Shown: in pieces, positions 7,850 to 15,563 of the stretch
Numbering within the stretch: the first letter of the stretch is position 1
Layout of the letters: each line of letters begins with the position of its first letter
From: JAZMZS01 sp045120955
GTDB lineage: Bacteria; Bacillota; Clostridia; Oscillospirales; CAG-272
Direction of reading: 5' to 3'
DNA: 64,000 bases
Assembly: GCA_045120955.1 (NCBI GenBank)
Contig: JBGVFH010000010.1
Coordinates: forward strand, 1 to 64,000
The notes under the pieces: model-generated
The model's input: only the letters and a program-made list of their open reading frames with translations
What the model was told of the DNA's origin: nothing
Database searches by the model: none
Position numbers and translations under genes: made by a program

Positions 7850-8782
7850 ATGTCTAATATATATACCTCAGCTGACCAACTCATAGGAAAGACACCCCTG
7901 CTTGAGCTGTGCAACATTGAAAGATCTTTGTCGCTGAAAGCAAAAGTAGTAGCCAAGCTCGAATATCTCAATCCTGCAGGCTCAGTAAAGGATAGAGTGG
8001 CAAAGGCAATGCTTGACGATGCAGAGAAAAGCGGAAAGCTTACCAAAGACTCGGTAATAATTGAGCCTACCTCCGGCAACACCGGTATAGGGCTTGCTTC
8101 GGTTGCCGCCGCAAGAGGATACCGAATAATAATAGTCATGCCCGACACTATGTCGGTCGAGCGCAGACAGCTGATGACCGCCTACGGTGCCGAGCTTGTG
8201 CTCTCAGACGGAGCAAAAGGGATGAAAGGCGCTATCGAAAAAGCCGAAGAGCTTGCCTCCGAGATACCGAACAGCTTTATTCCCGGACAGTTTGTAAATC
8301 CCGCAAATTCAAAGGCTCACAGAGAAACCACAGGTCCCGAAATATATGATGATACTGACGGAAAGGTCGATATATTCGTGGCGGGAGTAGGAACGGGAGG
8401 CACTCTTACGGGCACAGGCGAATATCTAAAATCAAAGGATCCCAATATAAAAATAGTGGCTGTTGAGCCTGCATCCTCCGCATTTTTATCCACAGGCGTT
8501 GCAGGCGCACATCAAATTCAAGGTATAGGCGCAGGCTTTGTCCCCGAGGTGCTCAATACCGAAATATACGACCGGATCATTGCCGTGTCTGACGAAGATG
8601 CATTTGAGACAGGAAGAATGATCGGTAAAAAAGAGGGCGTGCTTGTAGGTATATCCTCAGGTGCTGCGGCGTATGCGGCAATCGAGCTTGCAAAGCTGCC
8701 CGAAAATGAGGGAAAAACCATCGTCGTACTCCTCCCCGACACAGGCGACAGATACCTGTCAACAGCCATGTTCTTGGAGTAA
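7850..8782 (+). CDS. cysK: Cysteine synthase (O-acetylserine sulfhydrylase)
   Basis: PLP enzyme that makes L-cysteine from O-acetylserine and sulfide. The 310 residues show LEYLNPAGSVKDRVAKAM with the PLP-binding lysine (about residue 45), the substrate loop EPTSGNTGIG, GVGTGGTLTGTGEYLK for the PLP phosphate, and VGISSGAAAYAA near the C-terminus. Length and motif order match CysK. An AAAAGGAAAATTTTGTT stretch precedes the ATG. The 74-base gap after murE contains no obvious terminator, so partial co-transcription is possible. No cysE is seen beside it. Confidence 0.95.
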   Translation: MSNIYTSADQLIGKTPLLELCNIERSLSLKAKVVAKLEYLNPAGSVKDRVAKAMLDDAEKSGKLTKDSVIIEPTSGNTGIGLASVAAARGYRIIIVMPDTMSVERRQLMTAYGAELVLSDGAKGMKGAIEKAEELASEIPNSFIPGQFVNPANSKAHRETTGPEIYDDTDGKVDIFVAGVGTGGTLTGTGEYLKSKDPNIKIVAVEPASSAFLSTGVAGAHQIQGIGAGFVPEVLNTEIYDRIIAVSDEDAFETGRMIGKKEGVLVGISSGAAAYAAIELAKLPENEGKTIVVLLPDTGDRYLSTAMFLE

Positions 8783-8787
8783 TATGC

Positions 8788-8826
8788 TTTTTATGCTCTG
8801 CGTTTGCAATGCAAACGCAGGGCATA
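8788..8826 (+). terminator. Hairpin after cysK
   Basis: TTTATGCTCTGCGTTTG and CAAACGCAGGGCATAAA form a near-perfect stem with a tiny loop directly after the cysK stop. There is no T-tract, so termination is likely but not certain. Confidence 0.55.
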
Positions 8827-8927
8827 AACGCTTAAGCGTGATAACATCCCTTTTAGCGGACTGCATACGATGCGCAAGTCTCCTGATAGAGAGCAGCCGT
8901 CATTGTTGTACGCAGTAAACATCATTG

Positions 8928-8969
8928 AAAAAACGCACATTTGTCTGATAGACTAATGTGCGTTTTTTG
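8928..8969. terminator. Bidirectional intrinsic terminator
   Basis: AAAAAACGCACAT..ATGTGCGTTTTTT. In the minus direction it follows a tRNA-like 3' remnant at 8971-8998, in the same layout (CCAACAAAAA, hairpin, T-tract) as the tRNA-Leu gene at 33657. Confidence 0.75.
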
Positions 8970-8970
8970 T

Positions 8971-9002
8971 TGGTGGAGCTTTACTAACGAAAATCGAACC
9001 GT
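8971..9002 (-). pseudogene. Possible tRNA 3'-end remnant
   Basis: The minus strand reads GGTTCGATT, about 15 bases, then GCTCCACCA, followed by ACAAAAA and a terminator. This resembles the T-arm, acceptor end and encoded CCA of a tRNA. The distance between the T-loop-like motif and CCA is about five bases too long, and the body of the tRNA is absent: a hairpin array starts instead. Weak evidence; it could be coincidence. Confidence 0.3.
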
Positions 9003-9011
9003 TTCTATTTC

Positions 9012-9195
9012 ATCACACCGAAGGCGTGTATATCATCAATTCCGCAGGAATTACATATCATCAAAACGAAGTTTTGTATATCACCAAGTCGCAGGAGGAT
9101 ACACGCTAAAGCGTGATGAGATACAAAGGCGGCTTGCCGCCTTTGGTGATATACAGCCTGACGGCTGATGATATACCAAGCCTGTGGCTTGGATA
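9012..9195. repeat. Array of seven or more short hairpins with inverting linkers
   Basis: Short palindromes follow one another: about 9014-9028, 9038-9052, 9063-9075, 9103-9114, 9125-9144 (AAAGGCGGCTTGCCGCCTTT), 9154-9167 and 9176-9192. The linkers read TATATCATC, CATATCATC and TATATCACC in the left half and GATGAGATA, GGTGATATA and GATGATATA in the right half, so the array as a whole is a large inverted repeat centred near 9090. No protein frame explains it. A second array of the same architecture lies at 33786-33956. Confidence 0.75.
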
Positions 9196-9196
9196 A

Positions 9197-9228
9197 AAAA
9201 ATTCCGAGAACAAAGTTCTCGGAATTTT
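9197..9228. terminator. Terminator of the CAU tRNA gene
   Basis: AAAAAATTCCGAGAAC, AAA, GTTCTCGGAATTTTTT: a perfect stem flanked by A and T runs, directly after the encoded CCA of the minus-strand tRNA. It can work in both directions. Confidence 0.85.
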
Positions 9229-9229
9229 T

Positions 9230-9306
9230 TGGTGGGCCATCAGGGACTCGAACCCCGGACCGACCGGTTATGAGCCGGTAGCTCTAACCAACTGAGCTAA
9301 TGGCCC
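9230..9306 (-). tRNA. tRNA with CAU anticodon (Met, or Ile2)
   Basis: A 77-base minus-strand cloverleaf: acceptor GGGCCAT/ATGGCCC, D-arm GCTCAGTTGGTTAGAGC, anticodon stem-loop CCGGCTCATAACCGG with CAU at 9270-9272, T-loop GGTTCGAGTCC, discriminator A and encoded CCA. Three G-C pairs begin the acceptor and position 1 pairs, so it is not an initiator tRNA. The loop CTCATAA is shared by elongator tRNA-Met and lysidine-modified tRNA-Ile2, so the charge cannot be settled by eye. Confidence 0.92.
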
Positions 9307-9338
9307 GCACATGCGGTGTGCTTTTTTGCAACGGGATT

Positions 9339-9367
9339 ATTATATCACACCGCACCTTGCTTGTCAA
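9339..9367 (-). promoter_or_regulatory. Promoter of the CAU tRNA
   Basis: On the minus strand TTGACA (9367-9362), 17 bases, TATAAT (9344-9339): a consensus promoter about 32 bases upstream of the mature tRNA 5' end. Confidence 0.85.
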
Positions 9368-9398
9368 TAGTTTTTCTTGAAAAAATTTCAAAATTAAT

Positions 9399-9866
9399 TT
9401 ATTTATTTTGCTTTTTTTCGATATCGTTTATCATTCCAACTCGTACAGCGTGTCTGCCGCCTTCAAAAGAAGCGCCGACAAATGACTCAGCTACATCAAT
9501 AGCGAGGCACTCGCCGATAACACGTGCACCCATGCAAAGCACGTTTGCATCATTGTGATTGCGTGTGAGTCTGGCGCTGTATGTATCTGAGCATACAGCC
9601 GCACGAATTCCGTTATACTTGTTTGCCGCCATGCTCATGCCGATGCCCGTACCGCATATAAGAATACCGAGTGCGCCGTCACAGCCAAGCACCGCCTCGC
9701 ACACCTTTGATGCAAACTCGGGATAGTGACAGCTCTCATCGCTGTATGAGCCTACATCCTCGGTCTCATATCCCTGCTCTTTAAAATAAGCGACAAGTTT
9801 ATTTTTCAGCGCATATCCTGCGCTGTCACAACCGAAGACAAGCTTTTTTACATCAGGATTTTTCAT
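9399..9866 (-). CDS. rpiB: Ribose-5-phosphate isomerase B / LacAB family sugar isomerase
   Basis: Interconverts ribose 5-phosphate and ribulose 5-phosphate (or a related sugar phosphate). The 155 residues include the N-terminal strand with GCDSAGYALK, the conserved ILICGTGIGMSMAANK loop with the active-site Cys, and SARLTRNHNDANVLCMGARV. The usual His of the CDHxG motif is Ser here (GCDSAG), which is worth noting because that His normally contacts the sugar phosphate; related isomerases may have other substrates. Last gene of the fhs-tsaE-tsaB-rpiB operon, 20 bases after tsaB. Confidence 0.85.
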   Translation of the reverse strand: MKNPDVKKLVFGCDSAGYALKNKLVAYFKEQGYETEDVGSYSDESCHYPEFASKVCEAVLGCDGALGILICGTGIGMSMAANKYNGIRAAVCSDTYSARLTRNHNDANVLCMGARVIGECLAIDVAESFVGASFEGGRHAVRVGMINDIEKKQNK

Positions 9867-9886
9867 ATTTACAATACCTCTTTTTA

Positions 9887-10606
9887 TTATTTATTATCCG
9901 ATAGCTGTCCGAGCCTCTCAAGTCTCTCCCTTTCAGCCTGAGCAAGTCTCAAGTACGAGGGGCGAAGCTCCGAGTCACTCTCATATTTGCCATTAAGGTA
10001 CGCCTTGTATGCACACAAAGCCACACTGTATGCGTTCTGCCCTGCCCTATCTGCGTCATACACAAGTACAAGCTCTTTGTTTTCCTTTAGCTTGTTATAC
10101 GCTAAAGCAGCACCGTCACCGCATACATATATCGTCTCGCCCGCATACTCCGCACATCTGCCGCAAAGCTCGGAGAGCGATATCGCCATATCCTCGCTTA
10201 TGCGCTCTATTTTGCCGTCGAAAGCTCTGAAAAAAGCACAGTAGACCTGTTCTCGTCTCGCATCCATGGCACTGAGCACAATGCCCTCTTTGTCTATATG
10301 ATTGTACGAAAGCGCCTCAAGGGACGAGACGCCGACACACGGCTTTCCTCTTCCGAAGCAAAGCCCCTTTACCGTAGCCGCACCTATGCGGACTCCTGTA
10401 AAAGATCCCGGTCCCTTTGACAGAGCAAACATATCAATATCACTCACCCCGATACCCGACTCGGAGAGTATACTCTCTATCATCGGGAGCAGTGTCTGTG
10501 AATGTGTCATGCCTGCGTTTTCGCTTTTTAATGAAATAAGCTGTGAGTCCTCGCACAGTGCAGCCGTGCATATTTTTGCCGTACTGTCAAGAGCAAGAAT
10601 TTTCAT
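9887..10606 (-). CDS. tsaB: tRNA threonylcarbamoyladenosine protein TsaB
   Basis: Non-catalytic ASKHA-fold partner of TsaD in making t6A37 on ANN-decoding tRNAs. The 239 residues start MKILALDSTAKICTAAL and contain MTHSQTLLPMIESIL, LSKGPGSFTGVRIG (about residues 64-77) and GVSSLEAL, the hallmark order of TsaB (YeaZ). The start overlaps the tsaE stop by 20 bases, so the two are translationally coupled. The pairing TsaE-TsaB is common in Firmicutes. TsaD is not in this window. Confidence 0.93.
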   Translation of the reverse strand: MKILALDSTAKICTAALCEDSQLISLKSENAGMTHSQTLLPMIESILSESGIGVSDIDMFALSKGPGSFTGVRIGAATVKGLCFGRGKPCVGVSSLEALSYNHIDKEGIVLSAMDARREQVYCAFFRAFDGKIERISEDMAISLSELCGRCAEYAGETIYVCGDGAALAYNKLKENKELVLVYDADRAGQNAYSVALCAYKAYLNGKYESDSELRPSYLRLAQAERERLERLGQLSDNK

Positions 10607-11078
10607 TTTTGCATCCTTTCTCTATACTTATCCTGCGTCTGTCGGGAAACTCCGTAGATACCTTTTCAATTCTCAGAATATAGGCATCCTCCGGTATTGC
10701 GAACGGAATATTTTCACACCACTCGCAGAGCATATATCCCTTGCGTGAAAAATACTCGTAAAAACCGGTAGAGTAAAGGTCCTCATCATCTGTGATACGG
10801 TACATATCAAAATGAAAAACAGATGTGCTCTCAAAGTTGTATTCGTTTACAATGCTGAAGGTCGGGCTTTTCACACGGGCAGACCCAAAGTACGAGCAAA
10901 ATCCGCGCACAAAAGCAGTCTTTCCTACTCCGAGATCTCCGTACATAGCTACAAAGCCTTGCTCTGAGCTTTCGCTCAGCATACGGGCAAATTCATACCC
11001 CGCCCTCTCTGTCTGCTCCGCACTCTCCGTTTGCAGGTATGCGGGAAGCGTCATATTTTCAAGCATATCTAAAAGCAT
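10587..11078 (-). CDS. tsaE: tRNA threonylcarbamoyladenosine ATPase TsaE
   Basis: P-loop ATPase of the TsaBDE complex. The 163 residues contain MYGDLGVGKTAFVRGFC (Walker A, about residue 45), SPTFSIVNEY (switch region) and VFHFDMYRI (Walker B-like). The ATG at 11078 lies 14 bases after the fhs stop. No strong ribosome-binding site is seen, and ATG codons five and nine residues later are alternatives. Confidence 0.92.
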   Translation of the reverse strand: MLLDMLENMTLPAYLQTESAEQTERAGYEFARMLSESSEQGFVAMYGDLGVGKTAFVRGFCSYFGSARVKSPTFSIVNEYNFESTSVFHFDMYRITDDEDLYSTGFYEYFSRKGYMLCEWCENIPFAIPEDAYILRIEKVSTEFPDRRRISIEKGCKNENSCS

Positions 11079-11091
11079 CCAAGATAAGATA

Positions 11092-12765
11092 TCAGAACAG
11101 TCCGCTTATCTTGCCTTTCTCGTCTATGTCAATGCGGTATGCCGCAGGAGCTTTGGGAAGTCCGGGCATTGTCATGATAGCACCTGTGAGAGCAACGATA
11201 AAGCCAGCACCTGCGCTAAGCTTTATGTCTCTGACTGTAATAGTAAAGTTTTTCGGTCTGCCGAGCTTTGTCTGGTCATCAGAGAGCGAATACTGCGTCT
11301 TTGCCATGCAGACGGGGAACTTTGCGTATTCGCTGTTGATAGCAAGAATATCGGCGAGCGCCTTCTTTGCGGAAGGCTCGAATACTACGCCGTCAGCACC
11401 GTATATCTCACGGGCGATAGTTTGGATTTTTTCTTCGATGGACATATCGTCCGGGTATAGAAGCTTAAACTCAGACTTCTTTTCGCAGGCGGCAACCACC
11501 TTCTCAGCGAGGTCTGTTGCACCGTCGCCGCCCTTTGCAAACACCTCGGAAAGTGCTATTTCAGCTCCGAGCTCATGGCAAAGGTTCATTACATATTCTA
11601 TCTCCGCATCTGTATCCGAGCCGAAACGGTTGAGTGCGACTACTATGGGAAGCCCGTATTTTGTTATATTCTCAATGTGAGCCTCAAGGTTTACAGCGCC
11701 TTTCTTGAGCGCCTCGAGATTTTCCTCTGTGAGCTTGTCCTTCGCAACGCCGCCGTTGTATTTGAGCGAACGGATAGTAGCAACTATGACAACGGCAGAC
11801 GGCGTAAGTCCCGCCTTGCGGCACTTTATGTCAAGGAACTTTTCAGCTCCGAGGTCAGCACCGAAGCCCGCCTCCGTGATAGTGTAGTCAGCGAGCTTGA
11901 GCGCAAGCTTAGTTGCTCTGACGGAGTTACAGCCGTGCGCAATATTTGCAAAAGGTCCGCCGTGAACAAGTGCGGGAGTGTGCTCTATGGTCTGGACGAG
12001 GTTCGGCTTTACAGCGTCTTTCATCAAGGCAGCCATAGCGCCGTGCGCCTGAAGATCACGTGCGAAAACAGGCTTTCCCGAATATGTATACGCAACGTGT
12101 ATGTTACCGAATCTTTCCTTCAAGTCAGCTATGTTCTCCGCAAGGCAAAGAATAGCCATGACCTCACTTGCAACAGTGATCATGAAATGGTCCTCACGGA
12201 CAACACCGTTGACCTTTCCACCCATACCGACAACGATGTTTCTCAGTGCTCTGTCGTTTGTGTCGGTAACTCTTGTAAAAAGTATACGGCGGGGATCTAT
12301 ACCTAGTTCATTTCCCTGCTGAAGATGGTTGTCGATTATAGCGCAAAGCAGATTGTTTGCGGCTGTGATAGCGTGAAAGTCACCCGTAAAGTGAAGGTTG
12401 ATATCCTCCATGGGAAGTACCTGAGCATAACCGCCGCCTGCGGCTCCGCCCTTTATTCCGAAAACAGGTCCGAGCGAAGGCTCACGGAGCGCAATTATCG
12501 CTTTTTTACCTATTTTTTGCATAGCCATGCCGAGACCAACGGATGTAGTGGTCTTGCCCTCTCCTGCCGGAGTCGGATTTATTGCCGTGACAAGAACGAG
12601 CTTGCCGTCCGGTCTGTTATCGACTCTCTCAAGGAAGCTGTCATTGATCTTAGCCTTATATTTTCCGTAAAGGTCGTAGTCATCCTGACTGAGTCCCAAA
12701 GACTCCGCTATCTCACAGATAGGAAGTAGTTTTGCCTCAGAAGCTATTTCGATATCGCTTTTCAT
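11092..12765 (-). CDS. fhs: Formate-tetrahydrofolate ligase
   Basis: ATP-dependent synthesis of 10-formyl-THF from formate, entry to one-carbon metabolism or the methyl branch of the Wood-Ljungdahl pathway. The start is set at MKSDIEIASEAKLLP (ATG 12765, AAGGAG 8 bases upstream), giving 557 residues, the family length; an in-frame upstream ATG would add 29 atypical residues. The motif TPAGEGKTTTSVGLGMAMQK (P-loop, near residue 65) and LREPSLGPVFGIKGGAAGGG are diagnostic. First gene of a minus-strand operon with tsaE, tsaB and rpiB. Confidence 0.97.
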   Translation of the reverse strand: MKSDIEIASEAKLLPICEIAESLGLSQDDYDLYGKYKAKINDSFLERVDNRPDGKLVLVTAINPTPAGEGKTTTSVGLGMAMQKIGKKAIIALREPSLGPVFGIKGGAAGGGYAQVLPMEDINLHFTGDFHAITAANNLLCAIIDNHLQQGNELGIDPRRILFTRVTDTNDRALRNIVVGMGGKVNGVVREDHFMITVASEVMAILCLAENIADLKERFGNIHVAYTYSGKPVFARDLQAHGAMAALMKDAVKPNLVQTIEHTPALVHGGPFANIAHGCNSVRATKLALKLADYTITEAGFGADLGAEKFLDIKCRKAGLTPSAVVIVATIRSLKYNGGVAKDKLTEENLEALKKGAVNLEAHIENITKYGLPIVVALNRFGSDTDAEIEYVMNLCHELGAEIALSEVFAKGGDGATDLAEKVVAACEKKSEFKLLYPDDMSIEEKIQTIAREIYGADGVVFEPSAKKALADILAINSEYAKFPVCMAKTQYSLSDDQTKLGRPKNFTITVRDIKLSAGAGFIVALTGAIMTMPGLPKAPAAYRIDIDEKGKISGLF

Positions 12766-12962
12766 ATTTGTTTCTCCTTGTATTGGTATGTTTTTTAGCC
12801 AAGGTGCAGGCATATGCATAAGCATTACCCCAATTATATATAATTGTATCACACAAAAGTCTTCTTTTAAATAGGAAAATCAAATTTTTTTCATTTTTAT
12901 AGATAATGTATCAAATAAGCACAAAAACAGCATAACAATCGAAAAAAATGCTCAAAAAGGTA
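12766..12962. other. Divergent intergenic region between fhs and rpmG
   Basis: A/T-rich sequence between two divergent operons. The plus side has a consensus promoter at 12963. The minus (fhs) side has several TATAAT-like boxes, around 12835-12850, without a good -35 partner. I see no riboswitch or repeat in it. Confidence 0.5.
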
Positions 12963-12991
12963 TTGACAACCCCCACCCCTGATGTTATAAT
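12963..12991 (+). promoter_or_regulatory. Promoter of the rpmG-secE-nusG-rplKA operon
   Basis: TTGACA at 12963-12968, 17 bases (C-rich), TATAAT at 12986-12991. It leaves a leader of about 120 bases before rpmG. Confidence 0.85.
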
Positions 12992-13118
12992 GTAAGTACC
13001 TCTGTCAAAGGGGCTTTTTTGTCGTATCAATCTGCTCTTGCGACAATGAGGGAGGTACGGCGGAGCATTCCGCTACATGAGAGCTGACCGCTTTCAAATT
13101 TTATTAGGAGGTGCCGAA

Positions 13119-13280
13119 ATGAAAAACGATTCCAGAGTCAAGATCACACTTGCGTGCAGCGAATGCAAGCAGAGAAACTATGACACGAAAAAGAATAAGA
13201 GAAACGATCCCGACAGACTTGAGTTCAACAAGTTCTGCCCTTTCTGTCATAAGCATACTCTCCACAAGGAAACAAAGTAA
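13119..13280 (+). CDS. rpmG: 50S ribosomal protein L33 (zinc form)
   Basis: Small large-subunit ribosomal protein. The start at ATG 13119 has AGGAGGTGCCGAA upstream and gives 53 residues (MKNDSRVKITLACSECKQRN). Two CxxC pairs (CSEC, CPFC) show the zinc-binding version rather than the zinc-free paralogue used under zinc limitation. Position before secE-nusG is the classic rpmG location in Firmicutes. Confidence 0.96.
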   Translation: MKNDSRVKITLACSECKQRNYDTKKNKRNDPDRLEFNKFCPFCHKHTLHKETK

Positions 13281-13391
13281 GAGCGCCCTGCCCGTACGGC
13301 ATAGGCTCTCAGCTTAAAGCAGAGAAACACACACCGATGACGGCGACCTCGGTGTGCACAAAAACAGTCGCCGAGATATGGAGCTTTTACT

Positions 13392-13664
13392 ATGGCAGAA
13401 ACAAAAGAAACAACCAAAGTCGAAAAGCCCGCCAAAGCAGAAAAAGCAGCAAAGAAAAGCAGCAAGCCGTCCATATGGTCAAGGATGGGAAAATTCTTCA
13501 AGGACTATAAGAGCGAGCTGAAAAAGGTTTCGTGGTCGTCATGGAAAACCGTTAAGACCAACACAGCCATTGTTGCGGTGTCTGTTATATCTATGAGTGC
13601 GGCAATAGGTATCCTTGACTATTTGTTCTCCAACCTTATTGTATTTATCGGAAAACTTATATAA
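13392..13664 (+). CDS. secE: Protein translocase subunit SecE
   Basis: Small essential subunit of the SecYEG channel. The 90 residues have a charged Lys/Ala-rich N-terminal extension, the conserved amphipathic motif FFKDYKSELKKVSWSSWK (about 36-53) and a single C-terminal membrane helix (VAVSVISMSAAIGILDYLF). The gap of 111 bases after rpmG holds no recognised gene. nusG follows 15 bases downstream. Confidence 0.95.
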   Translation: MAETKETTKVEKPAKAEKAAKKSSKPSIWSRMGKFFKDYKSELKKVSWSSWKTVKTNTAIVAVSVISMSAAIGILDYLFSNLIVFIGKLI

Positions 13665-13679
13665 AGCAAGGAGTTACCA

Positions 13680-14222
13680 ATGAGCGATTTTGATGAATTG
13701 AACCTTGGTCCGAGATGGTATGTTGCTCATACCTATTCAGGCTACGAGAACAAGGTAAAAGCGAACCTTGAAAAAATAGTCGAAAACAGAGGACTCGGAC
13801 ATCTTATATTCGACATTCGTATCCCGATCGAGACCGTTGTTGAAACCGACGGCGAAACCGAGAAGGAAGTCGAAAACAAGATTTTTCCAAGCTACGTTCT
13901 GATAAAGATGATCATGACAGACGAAAGCTGGCATGTAGTCAGAAATATCAGAGGCGTGACGGGATTTGTCGGTCCCGGCTCAAGACCTACTCCTCTTACA
14001 AACGAGGAGATCGAGGCTCTTAATGTTGAAATACGCACGGAACAGCTCGGATACGACGTGGGCGATACCGTGTCTATTACAAGAGGCATTTTTGCGGGCT
14101 ACACCGGAAAGCTCAACGACATTTCGGAGGACAAAAAGACCGTTACCGTTCTTATATCTACCGCAAGCAGAGAAATGCCCGTCAAGCTTGATGCTGCCGA
14201 CATCAAAGCTGTAAAGGAATAA
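13680..14222 (+). CDS. nusG: Transcription termination/antitermination factor NusG
   Basis: RNA polymerase-binding elongation factor linking transcription with translation. The 180 residues comprise the NGN domain (RWYVAHTYSGYENKVKANLE, KIFPSYVLIKM, VRNIRGVTGFVG) and a C-terminal KOW domain (VGDTVSITRGIFAGYTGKL). GCAAGGAG precedes the start. The order secE-nusG-rplK-rplA is standard. Confidence 0.97.
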   Translation: MSDFDELNLGPRWYVAHTYSGYENKVKANLEKIVENRGLGHLIFDIRIPIETVVETDGETEKEVENKIFPSYVLIKMIMTDESWHVVRNIRGVTGFVGPGSRPTPLTNEEIEALNVEIRTEQLGYDVGDTVSITRGIFAGYTGKLNDISEDKKTVTVLISTASREMPVKLDAADIKAVKE

Positions 14223-14369
14223 AGGCGCAAGATCGGCAAAGCATTTTCGCACAGCGAAAAAATAATGCGGTCGGCATTATCCGACCATATAGTGCGCAGA
14301 AAGCGCACGGTGGGAGGGAGAAAAATTTTTGAATTCTCCCGAGTATAACCACATTGGAGGTAAATAAAA
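14223..14369 (+). promoter_or_regulatory. Structured leader before rplK
   Basis: The 147 bases between nusG and rplK contain several short hairpins, e.g. GTGCGCAGAAAGCGCAC (near 14293-14309) and GGGAGA..TTCTCCC (near 14314-14340), then GGAGGT before the ATG. L1 is known to repress L11-L1 operons by binding a leader that mimics its rRNA site, so such a site is plausible here. I cannot identify it with certainty. Confidence 0.4.
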
Positions 14370-14795
14370 ATGGCAAAGAAAATCACGGGCTATATCAAGC
14401 TCCAGATTCCCGCTGGAAAAGCAACACCGCAGCCCCCTATAGGTCCTGCACTCGGTCAGTACGGTGTATCGATCCCCAACTTCACAAAGGAATTTAACGA
14501 AAGAACAAAGAATGACATGGGACTTATCATTCCTGTCGTAATCACTGTATATGCAGACCGTTCTTTCACATTCATCACAAAGACTCCCCCTGCTGCTGTT
14601 CTTATCAAGAAGGCTTGCGGAATTGAGACAGCTTCCGCAACTCCCAATAAGACAAAGGTTGCTTCTATTACCAAGGAGCAGGTTCGCAAAATTGCTGAAA
14701 CAAAGATGCCCGACCTTAATGCCGGTTCTGTTGAAGCTGCAATGAGCATGATTGCAGGTACAGCACGCAGCATGGGTATCACTGTTACAGACTGA
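14370..14795 (+). CDS. rplK: 50S ribosomal protein L11
   Basis: Forms the GTPase-associated stalk base with 23S rRNA and is needed for stringent-factor activation. The 141 residues begin MAKKITGYIKLQIPAGKATP and contain PPIGPALGQYGVSIPNFTKE, the classic L11 signature, and a C-terminal RNA-binding domain ending AGTARSMGITV. TTGGAGGTAAATAAAA precedes the ATG. Followed 17 bases later by rplA. Confidence 0.98.
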   Translation: MAKKITGYIKLQIPAGKATPQPPIGPALGQYGVSIPNFTKEFNERTKNDMGLIIPVVITVYADRSFTFITKTPPAAVLIKKACGIETASATPNKTKVASITKEQVRKIAETKMPDLNAGSVEAAMSMIAGTARSMGITVTD

Positions 14796-14812
14796 TCGGG
14801 AGGTAGTAAGTA

Positions 14813-15508
14813 ATGAATAATAAGGGTAAGAAATATCAGGACAGCATAAAGCTCATCGAAAAATCCAAGCTTTATGACTCAAACGAGGCTATCGCACTTG
14901 TATGCCAGACCTCAAAGGCAAAATTTGATGAAACTATCGAGCTTCACATCCGTCTCGGCGTTGACAGCCGTCACGCTGACCAGCAGGTAAGAGGCGCTAT
15001 CGTACTTCCCAACGGTACAGGTAAGACTGTAAAGACACTTGTATTCGCAAAGGGCGACAGAGCAAAAGCTGCTGAAGAGGCAGGCGCTGACTATGTCGGT
15101 GCAGATGATCTCGTAGCAAAGATCACAGGCGAAAACTGGTTCGACTTTGACGTTGTTATCGCAACTCCCGACATGATGGGTGTTGTCGGCCGTCTCGGTA
15201 AGGTGCTCGGTCCTAAGGGACTTATGCCTAACCCCAAGGCAGGTACGGTAACAATGGATGTTGCTAAGGCTGTTAAAGAAGCTAAAGCAGGAAAGATCGA
15301 ATACCGTCTTGACAAGACAAACATTATCCACTGCCCCATCGGAAAGGCATCCTTCGGCGCTGAAAAGCTCCAGGAGAACTTTGATGCACTTGTCGGCGCT
15401 GTTATCAAGGCAAGACCTGCAGCAGCAAAGGGTCAGTACATCAAGTCATGCGTTGTAGCATCTACAATGGGCCCCGGTATAAAGATCAACTACGCAAAGC
15501 TTGGTTAA
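14813..15508 (+). CDS. rplA: 50S ribosomal protein L1
   Basis: Binds the L1 stalk of 23S rRNA, aids release of E-site tRNA, and usually represses its own operon. The 231 residues contain LGVDSRHADQQVRGAIVLPN, MGVVGRLGKVLGPKGLMPNP and GKIEYRLDKTNIIHCPIGK, all diagnostic. It ends the operon: a terminator follows at 15527, and rplJ-rplL, which often come next, are not here. Confidence 0.98.
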   Translation: MNNKGKKYQDSIKLIEKSKLYDSNEAIALVCQTSKAKFDETIELHIRLGVDSRHADQQVRGAIVLPNGTGKTVKTLVFAKGDRAKAAEEAGADYVGADDLVAKITGENWFDFDVVIATPDMMGVVGRLGKVLGPKGLMPNPKAGTVTMDVAKAVKEAKAGKIEYRLDKTNIIHCPIGKASFGAEKLQENFDALVGAVIKARPAAAKGQYIKSCVVASTMGPGIKINYAKLG

Positions 15509-15526
15509 TTTATTTTAAAACTAACG

Positions 15527-15563
15527 AAACAGAGACACTCACAAACGGGTGTCTCTGTTTTTT
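15527..15563 (+). terminator. Intrinsic terminator after rplA
   Basis: AAACAGAGACAC and GTGTCTCTGTTTTTTT form a 12-pair stem with a 10-base loop and T-tract. Repeat copy B begins immediately after the T-tract. Confidence 0.9.

Noticed and set aside
9012..9195. CRISPR-like array
   Set aside because: The repeated parts are linkers of about 9 bases, the palindromes differ from each other and no uniform repeat-spacer length or cas gene is present.
12766..12852. N-terminal extension of fhs by 29 residues
   Set aside because: The extension is not typical of the family, while the internal ATG at 12765 has a good AAGGAG site and gives the usual length.
14223..14369. T-box or known riboswitch before rplK
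   Set aside because: Several hairpins occur but no T-box sequence or other riboswitch core is seen; only an L1-type leader remains plausible.
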